From: Diphasiastrum complanatum
Taxonomy: Eukaryota > Streptophyta > Lycopodiopsida > Lycopodiales > Lycopodiaceae
Assembly: GCA_029204225.1 (NCBI GenBank)
Contig: CM055110.1
Span: 19,029,501 to 19,093,500, forward strand
Length of the DNA stretch: 64,000 nucleotides
Direction of reading: 5' to 3'
A program made the translations under genes and the position numbers. The notes under the pieces are model-generated. The model was not told where the DNA came from, made no database searches, and saw nothing but the letters and a program-made list of their open reading frames with translations. Of the stretch, positions 10,028-22,536 are shown piece after piece; within the stretch, counting starts at the first letter, position 1, and each line of letters opens with the position of its first letter.

Positions 10028-13000
10028 TCAATCCCGCTGGTTCTTGCAATAGAAACGAAGAACGAAGTAGAAAAGAAATCTATAAAACACACCCCAGGCC
10101 AGCAGCATGGCTACATCTGAGACGAGATTCAACTGCTCATGTGTAATATCCATGGTATGCAAAATGTCGACTCCTTGCACTGTGCAGTTGGAAAATGGAG
10201 ATCTATCTGTAAATTTGACCTGCCCAAGCGGACCTGGCTGCACTGCAACCACGCCCTCGGCATAGCAATGGTGATCATGCTCGAATTCACTCCTCAGCAA
10301 AGCTTCGTAGGGGTATTTCATGGTGGATAGATAGTGCACCCAGATCCAGTAAGGCGGCATGTCTAGCCTTTTAAGGAAGAATCCAGATGTTAGGAAAAAT
10401 AGAGCTGAGAATGCAATCACTACAGAGTAGCCCATAATATAGTTTGGCGCAATTGAGCTGATAAACATTACAAAGGAGTTGGTTGTGATCATGCATGCAG
10501 AGCAGATGATCCAGTACGTGACGAAATTGGTCTGTAGGTGAAGGACTAGGTAGGTTATCAGGTCAAAGGCCAGAGCTTGGGTCGCTAGGAATGGGAGGTA
10601 AACTATGAAATTGGCCAGCACATAGGAGGATGCTCTGTAGGAATAGTGAGATGTCTCTCTGATGAAAATGAATTTTTCCTGGATGAATGTGGGCACTGCA
10701 TCGTTGGATGAGAAGAAGAAAACAGCTAGTGTATAGGACAAGAAATTCAGAGTCTTGCTGACCCCGTCAAGGCTTTTGTCAAATTTCTTGAAGAGCGTGG
10801 ACATGAGGGTGCCCAAGATTACAAACACAACCGTTCTGACCAGAAATAGCTCTGGAGTCCGCATGATGTTGAAGAAATTTCGCCACATCAAGACAGCCGT
10901 CTCCCTTAGCCATGGATTTGCGTATTTGGGGCCATAATCCTTTTCAACCAATTCCTCACTCAATGCACTAGTTTGAGATATGGAGAAGTCGATTTCTGGA
11001 TCGCGTTTGAGTGGATTGGCTGCAGGAGATTTGAGGTCATTTGGGTTGTTTTTGATGGCAAAGGTGGTTGACCATGCAGATGCTCTTCTTGGATCCACAG
11101 GAGTCCAGGAGGGTTTTTCTTGTCCAGGTTTCCACATGGATCTATTTGTGTCAGCAGTAAAAAAAGGCGAAATAGTTTGAAAGATCTCAACAATTGGAGT
11201 TTTGTTGCCGACGTTGGAAGTCCTACCAAATCTTGGGCTGGAGGGCAAGGAATGATCATAACCATCTTCAAATTCATCTTCTCCATCCATGACTGCAATG
11301 ACGCTTATGTCTGTCGCACTTTTGTCTTCAGCTCCATGCATCCTTCCCAAGGGTGTCCACAATTGAACAAGTGGACTCTTTTTTGCCTGTGGGGTTTGAG
11401 AAGCTCTCGTAGGTGTTCTTATCCCATATTTTGGAGCTCTTAATTTGGGAGTTTGATCAACAGGTGGTCTAATACCGTCCTTCTGAAATTGCACAAGAGG
11501 ATTAAGCCCCAAATCAGAGAGATCGTACTCTTTTATCACATCCAACAGGTACTCCACAGGGTCTTCCCCATCTGGAACGCTCCTCCCAAAGGTAGCAAGA
11601 TGCTTTGGTAGTGCATCTGGTGATCCAGAATAAATAAGCTTCCCCCTGTAACAAGGAAAGGAGCAACCCATTAATTATGTTCAGCAACACTCAAACCGAA
11701 TACGAATCAATTATTTTCCAAGAACAATATTCGAACTTGCTTAAAGGTGCGTCTAACCTTTATAAAATTAGAAATTTTAAATGCAGCTAAGTTCAATTGT
11801 TGGAGGACGATGGCCGTTCGAATGCCATATCAAGCAAAACTGTCGTCAACAAAAGTATTGTTCCCATAGTAATGGAATAGATTTTCACCATAGATGCTAA
11901 TTACTAGTCTAAGCGGTCGCATTTCTTCAACTACCCACTTGATTTGAGCTTTCACAAAGTATAGTAGCTCCTAACAAGGTAAATATTGCCAGCGATCTTT
12001 AATTCTGTACAGTGAACAGTAATCTCAAAATCCTAAGATCATGACCCATATACTTTGTTTAAAAGGGATAACTGATCAGAATTCATACTTCGCTAAAACA
12101 ATAAGCTTATCAAGCAGCTGCTGAATACGGCGGGATGGCTGGTGGATCGTCAATATAACAACACTTCCATCAGATGCAATGTCCTTCAGTCTTTCGACGA
12201 CTCCAAATGCACTGGTGGAATCTAAGCCGGAAGTTGGCTCATCGAGAAAGAGCACAGCTGGTCCATGTATGATATCCACCCCTATTGACACTCTTCTTTT
12301 CTCTCCACCAGAGATACCTCGATGTTTTTCATTTCCTATGCGGGTATGCGCTGCATCCTGCATAACATTTTCATAACAGAATCAGAGAAAAGAAACTAGC
12401 TTATATAGATCACTTGTGATCAGAAACATAATATAGAACTTAATGATTCAAGCTTCACTTGCTTAGGAGGAAATTCACCACCCTTGCATACATCCATAAA
12501 AGCATTTGTTAGATCAGTATGTTACAAATTTTTTGTGCAAAAGTTTGTTAGATCAGTATGTTACAAATTTTTTTGTGCAAAAATCATTTTTCTTAGAAAT
12601 TCATACATGAAATACTTTGAATACTTCCAGATTCAATCGAGGATAATATAAAGCATGCATCAAGATTCAAGGTCTAAACTTAAGATTACACCAACAAATC
12701 CTTTACATGCAATCCATACATACATGAGATGAAATGGCCTGGAGTTTGTAATATGCAATTTGTTAGACCAGTATGTTACAGATTTTTTTGTGATATGCAA
12801 AAATCACACAAGGAATCCATTTTCTTAGAAATTCATATATGAAATACTTTGAATACTTCCAGATTCAATCGGATAATATAAAGCATGCATCAAGATTCAA
12901 GGTCTAAAGTTAAGATTACACCAACAAATACTTTACATGCAATCCATACATACATGAGATGAAATGGCCTGGAGTTTGTAAAATGCAATTTTAGTGAGAG

Positions 13001-13228
13001 GTCTCTTTACCTTTGATCAAAGGCACTAAATAGTAAAGGAAGGGTCTATGTAAAGGCAAATATGAAACTCACCCATTTGGAAAGATGAATGAAATACATT
13101 TACTTTCATAAGATGGTCAAGCTTTTGAGATTTTCATTTGAAAACATTGTAAAATCATGGTTAAAAGGCTATAACCTCACACATTTGGTGTGAAGGGTAA
13201 AATAAAAGGACATGAGACTTCGTATATC

Positions 13229-13281
<53 letters not shown>

Positions 13282-16200
13282 CACTAGTCCAAGGCCAATT
13301 TAGTGCTTGTAGAAATCTTGTTCCTAACATAATAAAACCTATTAAGCTTAAACTCATTACGCTTTTTGGAAACCCATGGGCTATATACCTATTAGTTCTA
13401 AGGAGCCAATGTTTTTCTCAACTAAGTAACCATACAAGGATATAGTACACAATAGTATGAAATAAAAAGTGCCACATGGGCAAAAGAACATTTGTCACTG
13501 GGAAAAATTTGCGAGCATTTGGCAATTACATTTGTCTAACATGAAAAACTTTCAATCGAATGAAGGCCATTTATGGATGATCATTGTATTGTGTATTTTG
13601 ATCGCTTCTTACTCAATGTGTCTTTATATCTCTAACCCATTTGTTCTCTTATGTGTGCAACAATCAATGGACATCCCCTAAAATCATGGACATTCATGTT
13701 GAAGTTTTGAGTCTTGAAGTGTAAAAAACGCTGATCAAACTAGGAAGACACATAACAGTAGCAGAAACAATGGCATGATGTAAAGCATCAAAAGCAGTTT
13801 GACACTCAGAAGTCCAAACAAAGACATGAGACTTCTTTAGTAACGAATGAAGTGGAGCAGCCACAGTGGCAAAATACTTAACAGGACGACGAAGATGGGT
13901 TTCCATGCCTAAAAACATACGAACAGAATGAACATTTGTTGGGACATGATACTGATTACGAATAGTCAGCTTGTTTAAAGCACGATAGTCAATGCAAAGA
14001 CATTTGGTTCCATCTTTTTTGGCAACAAGGAGGACAGGAGCACCAAAAGGACTATGGCTAGGAACAATGAGGCCCTGACGTAAAAGGGAAGCAATTTGGA
14101 GTTGGACCTCATCCGGTTCATCTTTAGACATACGATATGGAGCACGAGAGGGTGGGGTAGCACCAGGAATAAGATCAATATAGTGGATGATGCTCCACTT
14201 TTGCCAAGGGTGTCTCTTCCTCCTGATGATACACCAGCTACCATTGCTTCTTTTTTATCTGGTGCTCGTGAGCTTATTGCTAGGGCTACTACTCACTTAC
14301 AGCATGTTTAGGAGTGCTACCAAACTTCTGTTGATCGTCATCGCCGTCATGTTGAGTTTCAGGTTGGTGATATGGTTTACCTCCCGTTACGCTTTGCACG
14401 TCATCACTTTGTTCAGGGTCACGCTTCCTCTGAGAAGCTTGCACCACGCTATTATGGGCCTTACTGTATCTTGGATTGCCTCAGCCCTGTTACATACCGG
14501 TTACAGTTGCCGGATTCTACACGAGCTTGTGATATCTTTCATGTTAGCCTGTTATGAGCTGCCATTGAGGATGATGCTCCTTGCGATCTCACATTTCCTA
14601 CAGAGCCAGCTTGCCAGCCGCCATCCATCAGGCTCGCCTTCAGTACAGTCGACGTTCAGGCAGGTTCAGTTTATAGTACAGTGGGATGGTTGTCCTCTTG
14701 AGGAGGCCACTTGGGAGCCTATTGATGTGTTTTATCATACACCATTATTGGCAGATCAGGCTCAAGCCCTCATGGCTTTAGTTCTCTCCTCTACGACAAA
14801 TGTCATTGTAGATGTTCCCTCTGCTTCATGATTCGGCTAGCTATGACTATTCTTTATTGTCGTATTTGCTTAGTACTTGCTTTACACAGTTATGATGCTT
14901 TTGGGGCATCTGTTGTGACGACTTATGTCCTCTCCATCTGTATTTCCATTAGTTCATGATTTTTCAGTATTTAGCATGCTTACATTATTGTTTTAGATAG
15001 TCATTATGCTTGCTAGCCGGTGGAGGGCTTTGTTTTTCTGCAGGGGAGAGTTATGGACTTGGCTCATTACATTCGCCGTGTCCATTCTTTTATTGTTATT
15101 ATGCATAAGCAGGCCTAAGGGCCCTTTTTATTCATATACTGGCCTTGGGCCCTATTTGGTAATATTTTTAGGACTTGGTCACATTGATTTGGAGTGGGGG
15201 TCCTCCTATTGGGAGGGTGCACTATTTTCCCTCCAAATCCTTTTCCCTCCCTTTTTTTGAATCATCTATTTGATTCAGGGAGAGGGTATAAGTAGGGCAG
15301 CATTGTATTCCTTTATTCAGTTTATGATGATTGCTCCTCTTTAGCCTCCTTAAGCATTCTCTTCATGCTTTCTAGCTTAAGTCCTGCTTTCTAGCATAGC
15401 TAGTGAATCTTAGCTTGTAACTCCATATGCTGCAATTCTGTCTTGAGGAGACATATTGTTGAGGCCATACCAAACATGGAATTCCAATGAAGGCCTACTT
15501 TGCTGTTTAATTTGCGATGAACTTTTTGCTGCATTTCTTTTGGGCCTAAGAATTCTAAAAGTTTCATTGGGGGGAGAAGGTTCTCCTCCTCGGCCCTTGC
15601 CTACACCCTCACATTCTCATCCTCCCATGCAAATTGCTTGACTCTATTGCAAAAATTCCTATCCAAGGATTTTATTCAATTGAGAGAGAGCGTCACCTAC
15701 TTTAAATGCTTGTTTAATTCGCAATCAAAGGCCCAGGCCCATCCAAAGGTTTGACTTAAGTGAGAGAGCACAATAGACACCCATCCAAGTATTATGGCTA
15801 AGTGAGAGATTGCAACTAGTATCTTGACCATTCAAGTGAAGGGAAAAAAGATCATCTCATTGAAAGGTTTGTTGTAGGGAATTTTGTCATTGAGAAAGAA
15901 GTTGCAAAGCTATCCTTCCATACTTGGGCGCAATAAATGAAATTTATGAAAGATAATTGTTTCAAATGTAGTATACTTGTTGAGCTGGGTCTGAAGGACA
16001 AGGGCACACTTATGATAGAGACATGGGCCACAGAATCTTAGGTTGCTACATACTAATATATGGTCAAAGCTGTTTTGGACATATCTTAAGATGAGTCACT
16101 CTGTTATGCTTCTCAGATGATGCTACTATATGTAGCTACCTCACACCTTGGAATCTAGGAAAGCTCCACAAGTTGAGATTATTATTTTTAGGCTCCTAAT

Positions 16201-16690
16201 CAACAGATGACAATATGTTCTTTTGTCCATGGCCTTATTAGGCCTCATAATTCTTTCGAAGATGTAGTGTTATATGACATATGACATGATACAATGACTC
16301 AAAAGATTTCGAGGTAGCAATTCTGGCCAGCACTTGTGGAGGAGCATATATGCATTTACCGCTTCTTAGAATGCATTTAAGGCCACACCCTCATTTAAGG
16401 GTGAAGAAGCTTTGGTGATGATGCTTGTAACTTTCAATGATTTCTCTATACTCGTAGATGCTGGTGGGGCCTTCTTGACCATACTCTTAGAGGTGGTTGA
16501 ATATATGTTCCTCCATAGTTGCTCCCAAGGTTGCCACCTTGAAATGTGAAGACTCCCCTCTCCCTCCCACCTCCCCACATTAAAAACAACCCAATGCCAT
16601 CAGTAGTAGCAAGAAGCAATCAAGTGTCCCATTGTCCAGTATGAGGCCGAGAGTATAAGACATTTGAGGTTAAGTGAGACAAGTTGTCTA

Positions 16691-16755
<65 letters not shown>

Positions 16756-17762
16756 TTACAACTCATTCAAGCACTTGCAATACTTAGACGTGCCATAGTG
16801 GTAGGAACGTCAGGTTCTCAGCTTCTTGCACTACCCAAACTTGCAACTATCTTAGGTAGTGACTTACATTAAGAACTAAGGCTTTCAATAGCTACTTTGT
16901 TCCGTTTTTTATTTGCTATCATTGATCTACAACATCTAGATTAGCCTTATGGCCTTTACACTTTATACATGCATTCCTAGTACACGTTTCCCATCTTTCA
17001 TCAATGAAATCATGAAGTTTCTTCACAATTGCTATGAAATTTACAATCAACTAGCAATCAGATACCTCCTTATATAGATATATATGTATTAATAATACTA
17101 GAATAATGCAGAATTTGCAGGAATGTTTGAGCTTAACAAAGCATCTTGATTGTTAACAACATGAGAAACAACCAGCAGGACGAAAATGGATAACATCAGA
17201 GACATGCCTGCAGTCCCAACTGTTTAATGAGTTCCTCAACGCGATTTCGCTTTTCTATTCTTGATACAGTAACAGGAAAGCGCACTTCAGATGCAAAAAT
17301 AAACGTCTCATAAACTGTGAGCATAGGAAAAAGCTGATCGTCCTGCATCACGTAAGCTGACATGCGCTTCATGGTGGAAGCGGTAATCTGACGGCCATGC
17401 ACTCCCACTGACCCACCGAGACTCCCTTGGGCAATTCTACCTGCAAGAGCATCTAAGAAAGTAGATTTTCCAGCTCCACTCGGACCCAGCACTGCAGTCA
17501 ATCTCCCACTCAGAGCCTGACCGGTTATTTCATGAAGAAGCTTTAATTGCTTTTCCTTCACCTCTCCTCCGATCTTCTGTTTCTGAGTGACACTGTATGT
17601 AAGCTCAAAAAATTCCACACCAGAACCAGGCAAAACTTCCAACGTCTTTGTCTCAGGAGGAGCTGTCTTTTTGGTGGGCTTGTCTATTACCATGAGCTCA
17701 TGTAAAGTTGTACTCTGATTGAAAAATGGAGGCTTTTCCATGGCCATTGTGTTCCTAGCCAT
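10028..17762 (-). CDS. STR: ABCG half-transporter, STR (stunted arbuscule) type
   Basis: Three exons: 17762-17208, 12357-12089, 11645-10028. They are phase-consistent and give 813 residues, close to the size known for STR. Residues 93-101 are Walker A (GPSGAGKST), 200-204 the ABC signature (ISGGE), 220-225 Walker B (VLFLDE), and H257 the switch histidine. A long polar linker (about 300-525) precedes the six-helix ABCG membrane domain. The motifs [23 protein letters not shown] and FFSSNDAVP, and the C-terminal GPLGQVK and DILHTMDIT, resemble STR rather than STR2 or other ABCG groups, from memory of the family. STR and STR2 form a heterodimer in the periarbuscular membrane needed for lipid supply to mycorrhizal fungi. 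Intron 1 begins with GC (exon ending CAG, then GCATGT) and ends AG; intron 2 is GT-AG. The start was chosen as the first Met of the open exon; Met6 is possible. No lesions seen. Confidence 0.85.
12531..12993. repeat. Two-copy tandem duplication, about 230 bp, in STR intron 1
   Basis: 12531-12762 and 12763-12993 are near-identical. Shared landmarks are TTCTTAGAAATTCATA, AAGCATGCATCAAGATTCAA and GAAATGGCCTGGAGTTTGTA. The few differences suggest a recent duplication. Confidence 0.85.
13233..13279. repeat. (GA)n microsatellite
   Basis: GA run of about 47 bases inside STR intron 1. Confidence 0.95.
13694..14180 (-). pseudogene. Ty3/gypsy reverse transcriptase/RNase H fragment
   Basis: Minus-strand translation gives [20 protein letters not shown] and [19 protein letters not shown], the N-terminal half of gypsy RT. 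It jumps directly to [10 protein letters not shown] and [18 protein letters not shown], the connection to RNase H. The block with the catalytic YxDD motif is deleted, so this is a dead internal-deletion relic inside STR intron 1. Confidence 0.85.
14200..14832 (+). pseudogene. Ty3/gypsy integrase C-terminus and chromodomain
   Basis: The plus strand reads [20 protein letters not shown], then [15 protein letters not shown] and IFHVSLL, the C-terminal domain of chromovirus integrase. After a frameshift comes [19 protein letters not shown], a chromodomain that guides insertion by binding modified histone tails. A stop lies near 14310. It adjoins the oppositely oriented RT fragment at about 14185. 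Confidence 0.85.
15041..15475 (+). repeat. Probable partial 3' LTR of the chromovirus fragment
   Basis: A polypurine tract, AGGGGAGAG, at 15042-15050 lies about 210 bases after the chromodomain stop. A TATA-like GGGTATAAGTAGG near 15284 follows. The 3' boundary could not be fixed (about 15475, where the duplicated STR intron sequence takes over). Family assignment is by position only. Confidence 0.4.
15570..17207. repeat. STR intron 1 segment duplicated upstream (copy 1)
   Basis: This part of intron 1 recurs at 18070-20563. Landmarks present in both include CTTGGGCACAATAAATGAAA-type sequence near 15930 and 18485, the run around GAGCATATATGCATTTACC, and CAATCAACTAGCAA near 17050 and 20425. 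Confidence 0.8.
16695..16753. repeat. (GA)n microsatellite
   Basis: GA run of about 59 bases at the same relative place as the GA run at 19327 in the second copy of the duplicated intron, so it existed before the duplication. Confidence 0.95.
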
Positions 17763-18069
17763 GCCACTTACATGATCTGCACCTGAGAGCTGCTACATAT
17801 CTACAATGAACTTGAATTACTGACTTTGCAAAGGTTTTCTTATGGAAGCAAGTGATCTAGTCAACAAATGGATGCTAATCTCATTGGATGTTGGTCTAGA
17901 ATTAACAATGCATAACTATCAAGGCAGCTTAGGCATGATTTCAGCATTAAGCCATTGGGGGTATAAAAGTATCTTGAAATTTAGTTATTTGTTATTTTAT
18001 GGAGAGAACAAAAAAAGGAGGTTGTTCTAGGTCATTTTTGCCAAATGTAGTTGAGATGGAATCAAGGGT

Positions 18070-19324
18070 GGGCCTACACGCTCACATTCACATTAGGCTC
18101 CTCCTCTCGATATTAGAGTTTGCTTACAATAGTACCAAACATGCAGCAAGAGTTTTGGTTAAGTGAGAGAGAGTGCCATCAACTTTAATTGCCTATTTCA
18201 AATGCCCATCCAACGATTTTGGTCAAGTGAGAGCTTGCATCAAATGCCCATCCATGAGTGACACAATGCAACAGACTATCTATTCACTACACCCACTCCT
18301 AATTTTTACAAGAAAGTAACAAAGTTTCATTGTCGTGCTAGTTGGGGAATGTTCTTTTAATGACCTTTGCACTCCGTAAGATACCCAAAAATTATTTGTG
18401 AGCCCATTTTATCGAGCGCCAAGGTCACCAAATAGACCAATTCCTAGATATCAATTGTTACTTGATGATGTAAGTTAAGCTTGGGCACAATAAATGAAAA
18501 TTATGAAAGATAACTGTCTCAAATGTCAAATACTTGTTGAACTGGGTCTGAAGGACAATGACAAACTTATGCTAGAGACATGGGCCATAGAATCTTAGGT
18601 TGCTCCATACTAATATGTTGTTTTGAACATATCTTAAGATGAGTCACTAAGTCAAGCTTCTCAGATGATGCTACTATATGTAGCTATGTCACACCTTGGA
18701 ATCTAGGAAAGCTCCACAAGTTGAGATTATTATTTTTAGGCTCCTAATCAACTAAATATGGGATTCTAAGATGACAATATGTTCTTTTGTCCATGGCCTT
18801 ATTAGGCCTCATTATTCTTTTGAAGATGTAGCATTATATGACATATGACATGGTACAATGACTCAAAAGATTTTGAGGTAGCAATTTTGGCCGGCAGCTA
18901 TGGAGGAGCATATATGCATTTACCACTTCTTAGAATGCATTTAAGGCCACACCCTCATTTAAGGGTAAAGAAGCTTTGGTGATGATGCTTGCAACTTTCA
19001 AGCATTCTCTGTACTCGTAGATGATGGTGGGACCTTGACCATACTCTTAGAGGTGGTTGAATATATGTTACTCCGTAGTTGCTTCCAATGTCAATATCCC
19101 CCCCTCTTAAAAAAAATAGTGCCATCAGTAGTAGCAAGAAGCCATCAACTGTCCCATTGTCCACTATGAGGTTGAGAGTAGCAAGAAGCAATCAGCTGTC
19201 CCATTGTCCACTATGAAGCAATCAGTAGCAAGAAGCAATCAGCTATCCCATTGTCCACTATGAGGTTGAGAGTATAAGACATTTGAGGTTAAGTGAGTCA
19301 ACTGAGACAAGTTGTCTAAACAAG

Positions 19325-19382
<58 letters not shown>

Positions 19383-20563
19383 TAAACACAAACTATTAAA
19401 TAAATATTGCATGTAGTAGCTTGTTACATATTGAAGATACATGAAACAACATGTTTTCTTAAGACACAATTGCAATGTATGCTTTGGTGCCCACACTTAG
19501 CCTAATATAACTTCAGGTGCCCTAAAACTAAACAAACTTAACCCTATATTATCAACACCAGCAAGGTATGTTCTAGTCACAATGTTTAGAATGGCATAGA
19601 CGAATGGGTGTTTTCAAATTGCAAAAGTATTATGCAAGGAGCAGAGTATATGACATTGTGCCAAGTATAGAGTCACTTTTTCCACATGACCATTATGAAA
19701 CTAATTTGCATTTGAGAAACACAATCAACTTATCCAAAACGTAATGCCAAGTGCTCCCCTTTTCTTTGTATTGTGGAGGCACCCTCCTGAAGCAAAATGT
19801 CCATGCAAATTTAGAACTTGAATTCTTGTGAGCTTTCTTATCACAATTCTCATGACAACCAATAAATAGTTGACAAATAGCACATGGAAATTATGATAGA
19901 TGTGCATGTGGACAACGAATGACAAGCTACCACATAGCACATGCATATTACATGTCTTTCATATAGGTTGGCCGTCCTTGCGCTCCCACAAAAAAAAAAG
20001 GTCTAATGGTGTTGCCCATTCTAGAAAGTGGCCAAGAAAAGCCCCAATGTTTTTGTAAGAGAACATTCCACTTAAGGTAGACAATGATTTTTTCCTTGTG
20101 ATGGGTGTTTGGCCTACAACATAGTGTTCTAAACGACAAGAACATAATGTCCTTCTAAATGTTTTCATTAATCTTTTGGCTTGGTGTCGTTCATGAGGAG
20201 ATTGGCTATCGTTGGTAGTATTTTGAGCCACAGGAGTGAAGCCAACTACAAAGTATTAGCCAATAGTCGGTTGTTGAAAGATACCCGACGTAGAAGTTGG
20301 AGATGGACGACTTAAAAGAAAAAAGGAATTATGAGCTCTTGCTACGACATGTAATTAAGCTTCCTATGACCAACCACAAGAAGAACATTAATGTTTTCTC
20401 CCTTCACAATCACTACAAAATTGACAATCAACTAGCAAAGTCTTTCAATCATATACCTCCTTAAATAGACATGTATTAATTATATTGGAATAATGTAGAA
20501 TTTGCAATTTTTTTTATCTTAATAAAGCATTTTGATTCTTAACAACATGAGGAAGAGACATGC
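18070..20563. repeat. Duplicated STR intron 1 segment (copy 2)
   Basis: A diverged second copy of 15570-17207, lying upstream of STR exon 1. Roughly 19400-20300 has no counterpart in copy 1 and carries no recognisable gene, so it is probably an insertion. A (GA)n tract at 19327-19379 corresponds to the one at 16695. Confidence 0.75.
19327..19379. repeat. (GA)n microsatellite
   Basis: GA run of about 53 bases, counterpart of the tract at 16695. Confidence 0.95.
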
Positions 20564-20645
20564 CTACAATCCCAATTGTTTGATGAGTTCCTCTACGTGA
20601 TTTTGCTTTTCTATTCCTGATACAGTTGTAGGAAAGTGCAACATG
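20564..20645 (-). pseudogene. 3' end of a duplicated STR exon 1
   Basis: The DNA matches 17208-17288 of the intact exon 1 (region encoding ...[10 protein letters not shown]) and continues into duplicated intron. The last codon, CAG in the gene, is TAG here. The GC donor dinucleotide is conserved. The rest of exon 1 is missing. It shows that the exon 1-intron 1 region was once tandemly duplicated. Confidence 0.8.
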
Positions 20646-21317
20646 TGAAATTGAAGGAGGATTAGGAAATTAGTCGCATGTTGCAAGGTTTCTTTTGGAT
20701 AAGATGTCCATGGGCAGTGTGAAAGCTAGGCACTTGTTATCTAATCACTCAAGGAGGCCAAGTAAGCTCCAATGACAATTTTGGAAAAAAAGTCTAAGAA
20801 TGTAACTCTAATTTTAATCATGTGATTTGAAGTACGCAATGTGTAATCAAGTGTCAACACAATAGAACGAGGCTTGTGATATTCACACAAAATAGAAAAA
20901 AATGTAATTTCATTTAGTTTTTTGGTGCTATGGGGAGAAACCCATTTCGCTCACAACATGGTATGGTTTTTTTTGTTTGTATACATACCTACTTTTCACA
21001 ATAACAAATTGACGAATTTTACTCATTTTTACAATACATACTACATGTTTTTTTCCCTGGTAGGTTCCTCAATGGAGGTGCAAAATACTTGAGGAGTATA
21101 TCTTTCAAGAGGTACATGACCATGTGTAGATCTTTTTACTTGAGGCTTAGTTTTAGCTTTTTATAAGGTCAATATTGGGGATTCAGAAAAACTGGCGAGT
21201 CAAATTTCAACACTTTGATTTGGATTAGTATAAGTTTGAGATGGTTTTGAGTTGCTACTAGAAGGTCAAGATAGGTCAAGACTATCTTTTTAAAAATCAT
21301 TACTAGTGGATCAAAAA
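20646..21317. other. No gene recognised
   Basis: AT-rich sequence between the STR duplication and the copia fragment. It may contain degraded copia sequence, but no motif could be read. Confidence 0.35.
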
Positions 21318-21620
21318 TCATTGGTAGCAAAAATGACCATCAATAATGGTTTTTCCTTTATTATAAAAACCTAAAATTTTATGAGACTTAATACCTTTGC
21401 TTACAAATGTCAAGCTAGTTGTCAAATTAATATATATTTTGTAAGCTTTATCTTCTGAAGCAAGATAGCCAATGAAAATACAATATGGTAGAAGTGACTT
21501 CGTCCTAGTTTTTGAGATAGTTGTGCATAACAGACACAACCAAAAACTTTAAAGTGACTAATATTAGGCTTCGATTCCAATCCATGCCTCATGTGATATT
21601 CAATTATTGACAATTATAAC
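21318..21620 (-). pseudogene. Ty1/copia integrase C-terminal fragment
   Basis: Minus-strand frames read PNISHFKVFGCVCYAQLSQK, then after a frameshift CIFIGYLASEDKAYKIY. That is the conserved C-terminal integrase segment of copia polyproteins (HLKVFGC...FIGY...KAYRLY). Only about 300 bases remain. Confidence 0.8.
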
Positions 21621-21917
21621 ATGAAGCTATTGTTAAGATTCATCAAGCCACCGTTACAAGATGTTTGTCACGTATTGTAAGTCGCTAAGCTCACGAGACC
21701 CAAACTCTGCCTGCTAGATTGGCTCCTAACTAGGAGCATTTGTGTTGCCCATAATACACAGTGCTACAATTGCCAACAAGCTTGCTTGAACATCTTTTTC
21801 AGTTTCTAGAAAAAGATAAGTCTATATATATATGCTAAGCATCACAAAACAATTACAAGATGTCACGTATTGTAAGTTAAGACATAAAAAAAGATTAGTC
21901 CGTATGTAAGAACAATA

Positions 21918-22156
21918 AAAAAGGACCAGATGCCTTATGGAAATACCACATCCCTTCAGTTTCTGTGCATGAATGTTGCTCAGTGCTAATGCAGACCATC
22001 AAAGCACCGATTGGTGTTGTATGGTCGATCGTGCGGAGGTCTGACAAGCCACAATGTTACAAGCACTTCATTAGTAGCTGTTCCTGCCAGGGGGGTCTGA
22101 GAGTTGGCAGCACTAGGGAGGTAACAGTCATATTAGGCCTCCCAACGAAGACATTA
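21918..22156 (+). pseudogene. PYR/PYL/RCAR ABA-receptor fragment
   Basis: The translation contains KYHIPSVSVHECCSVLMQTI, APIGVVWSIVRRSDKPQCYK and KHFISSC, then GSTREVTVILGLPTKT. This is the N-terminal half of the START-like PYL abscisic-acid receptor, whose usual motifs are VWSVVRRFDNPQ.YKHFIKSC and the gate loop SGLPA. Here the conserved Phe in RRFD is Ser and the gate reads LGLPT. Homology stops at the MITE that begins at 22157; the latch and C-terminal helix are not found beyond it. It is a truncated pseudogene or an isolated exon; no ATG with supporting context was found. Confidence 0.8.
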
Positions 22157-22536
22157 GAGGAGTTCTAAATCCAAAAAAGACCCTTTGTAAAGATTCTTTT
22201 TATATTTTTTTTCAATTTCTTCTTACACATGGACCAATCAAAACACTCAAATTTGAAATCTACGTAACGTAACTTTTTGAGTCCACATTTTGATTCCACA
22301 CTAAAAAAATGGCATAACTTTTTAGTGGTAAATCCAAATTTAGAGGAGTTTGGTGTATTGGAAAGCGCTCAACAAGGGCTTTTCAATGATATGTTAGATG
22401 ACATACTTTTGAGCTACGATTAAAAAGTTATGGCAAGTCAAAAGTATTAGTGTTATAATATCTTAATAATATAAACTACATCTTGCACGAATTTTAAAAG
22501 GGTCTTTTTGGAGCTCAAAACTCCTCTAATGACAGC
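22157..22536. mobile_element. MITE with about 31-bp terminal inverted repeats and TA target duplication
   Basis: The left end GAGGAGTTCTAAATCC and the right end GGAGCTCAAAACTCCTC are inverted repeats; pairing extends inward through CCAAAAAAGACCC and GGGTCTTTTTGG. TA flanks both sides (22155-22156 and 22537-22538). About 380 bases, AT-rich, non-coding. The TA duplication and size suggest a Tc1/mariner (Stowaway-like) non-autonomous element. Confidence 0.75.

Noticed and set aside
10028-17762. STR2 rather than STR
   Set aside because: The [10 protein letters not shown] linker motif, the GPLGQVK segment and the [10 protein letters not shown]-terminus fit STR better; STR2 lacks the GPLG insertion as I recall it. 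A tree would settle it.
19725-20231. Minus-strand frames between the STR duplication halves
   Set aside because: Short, mutually overlapping, without recognisable domains.
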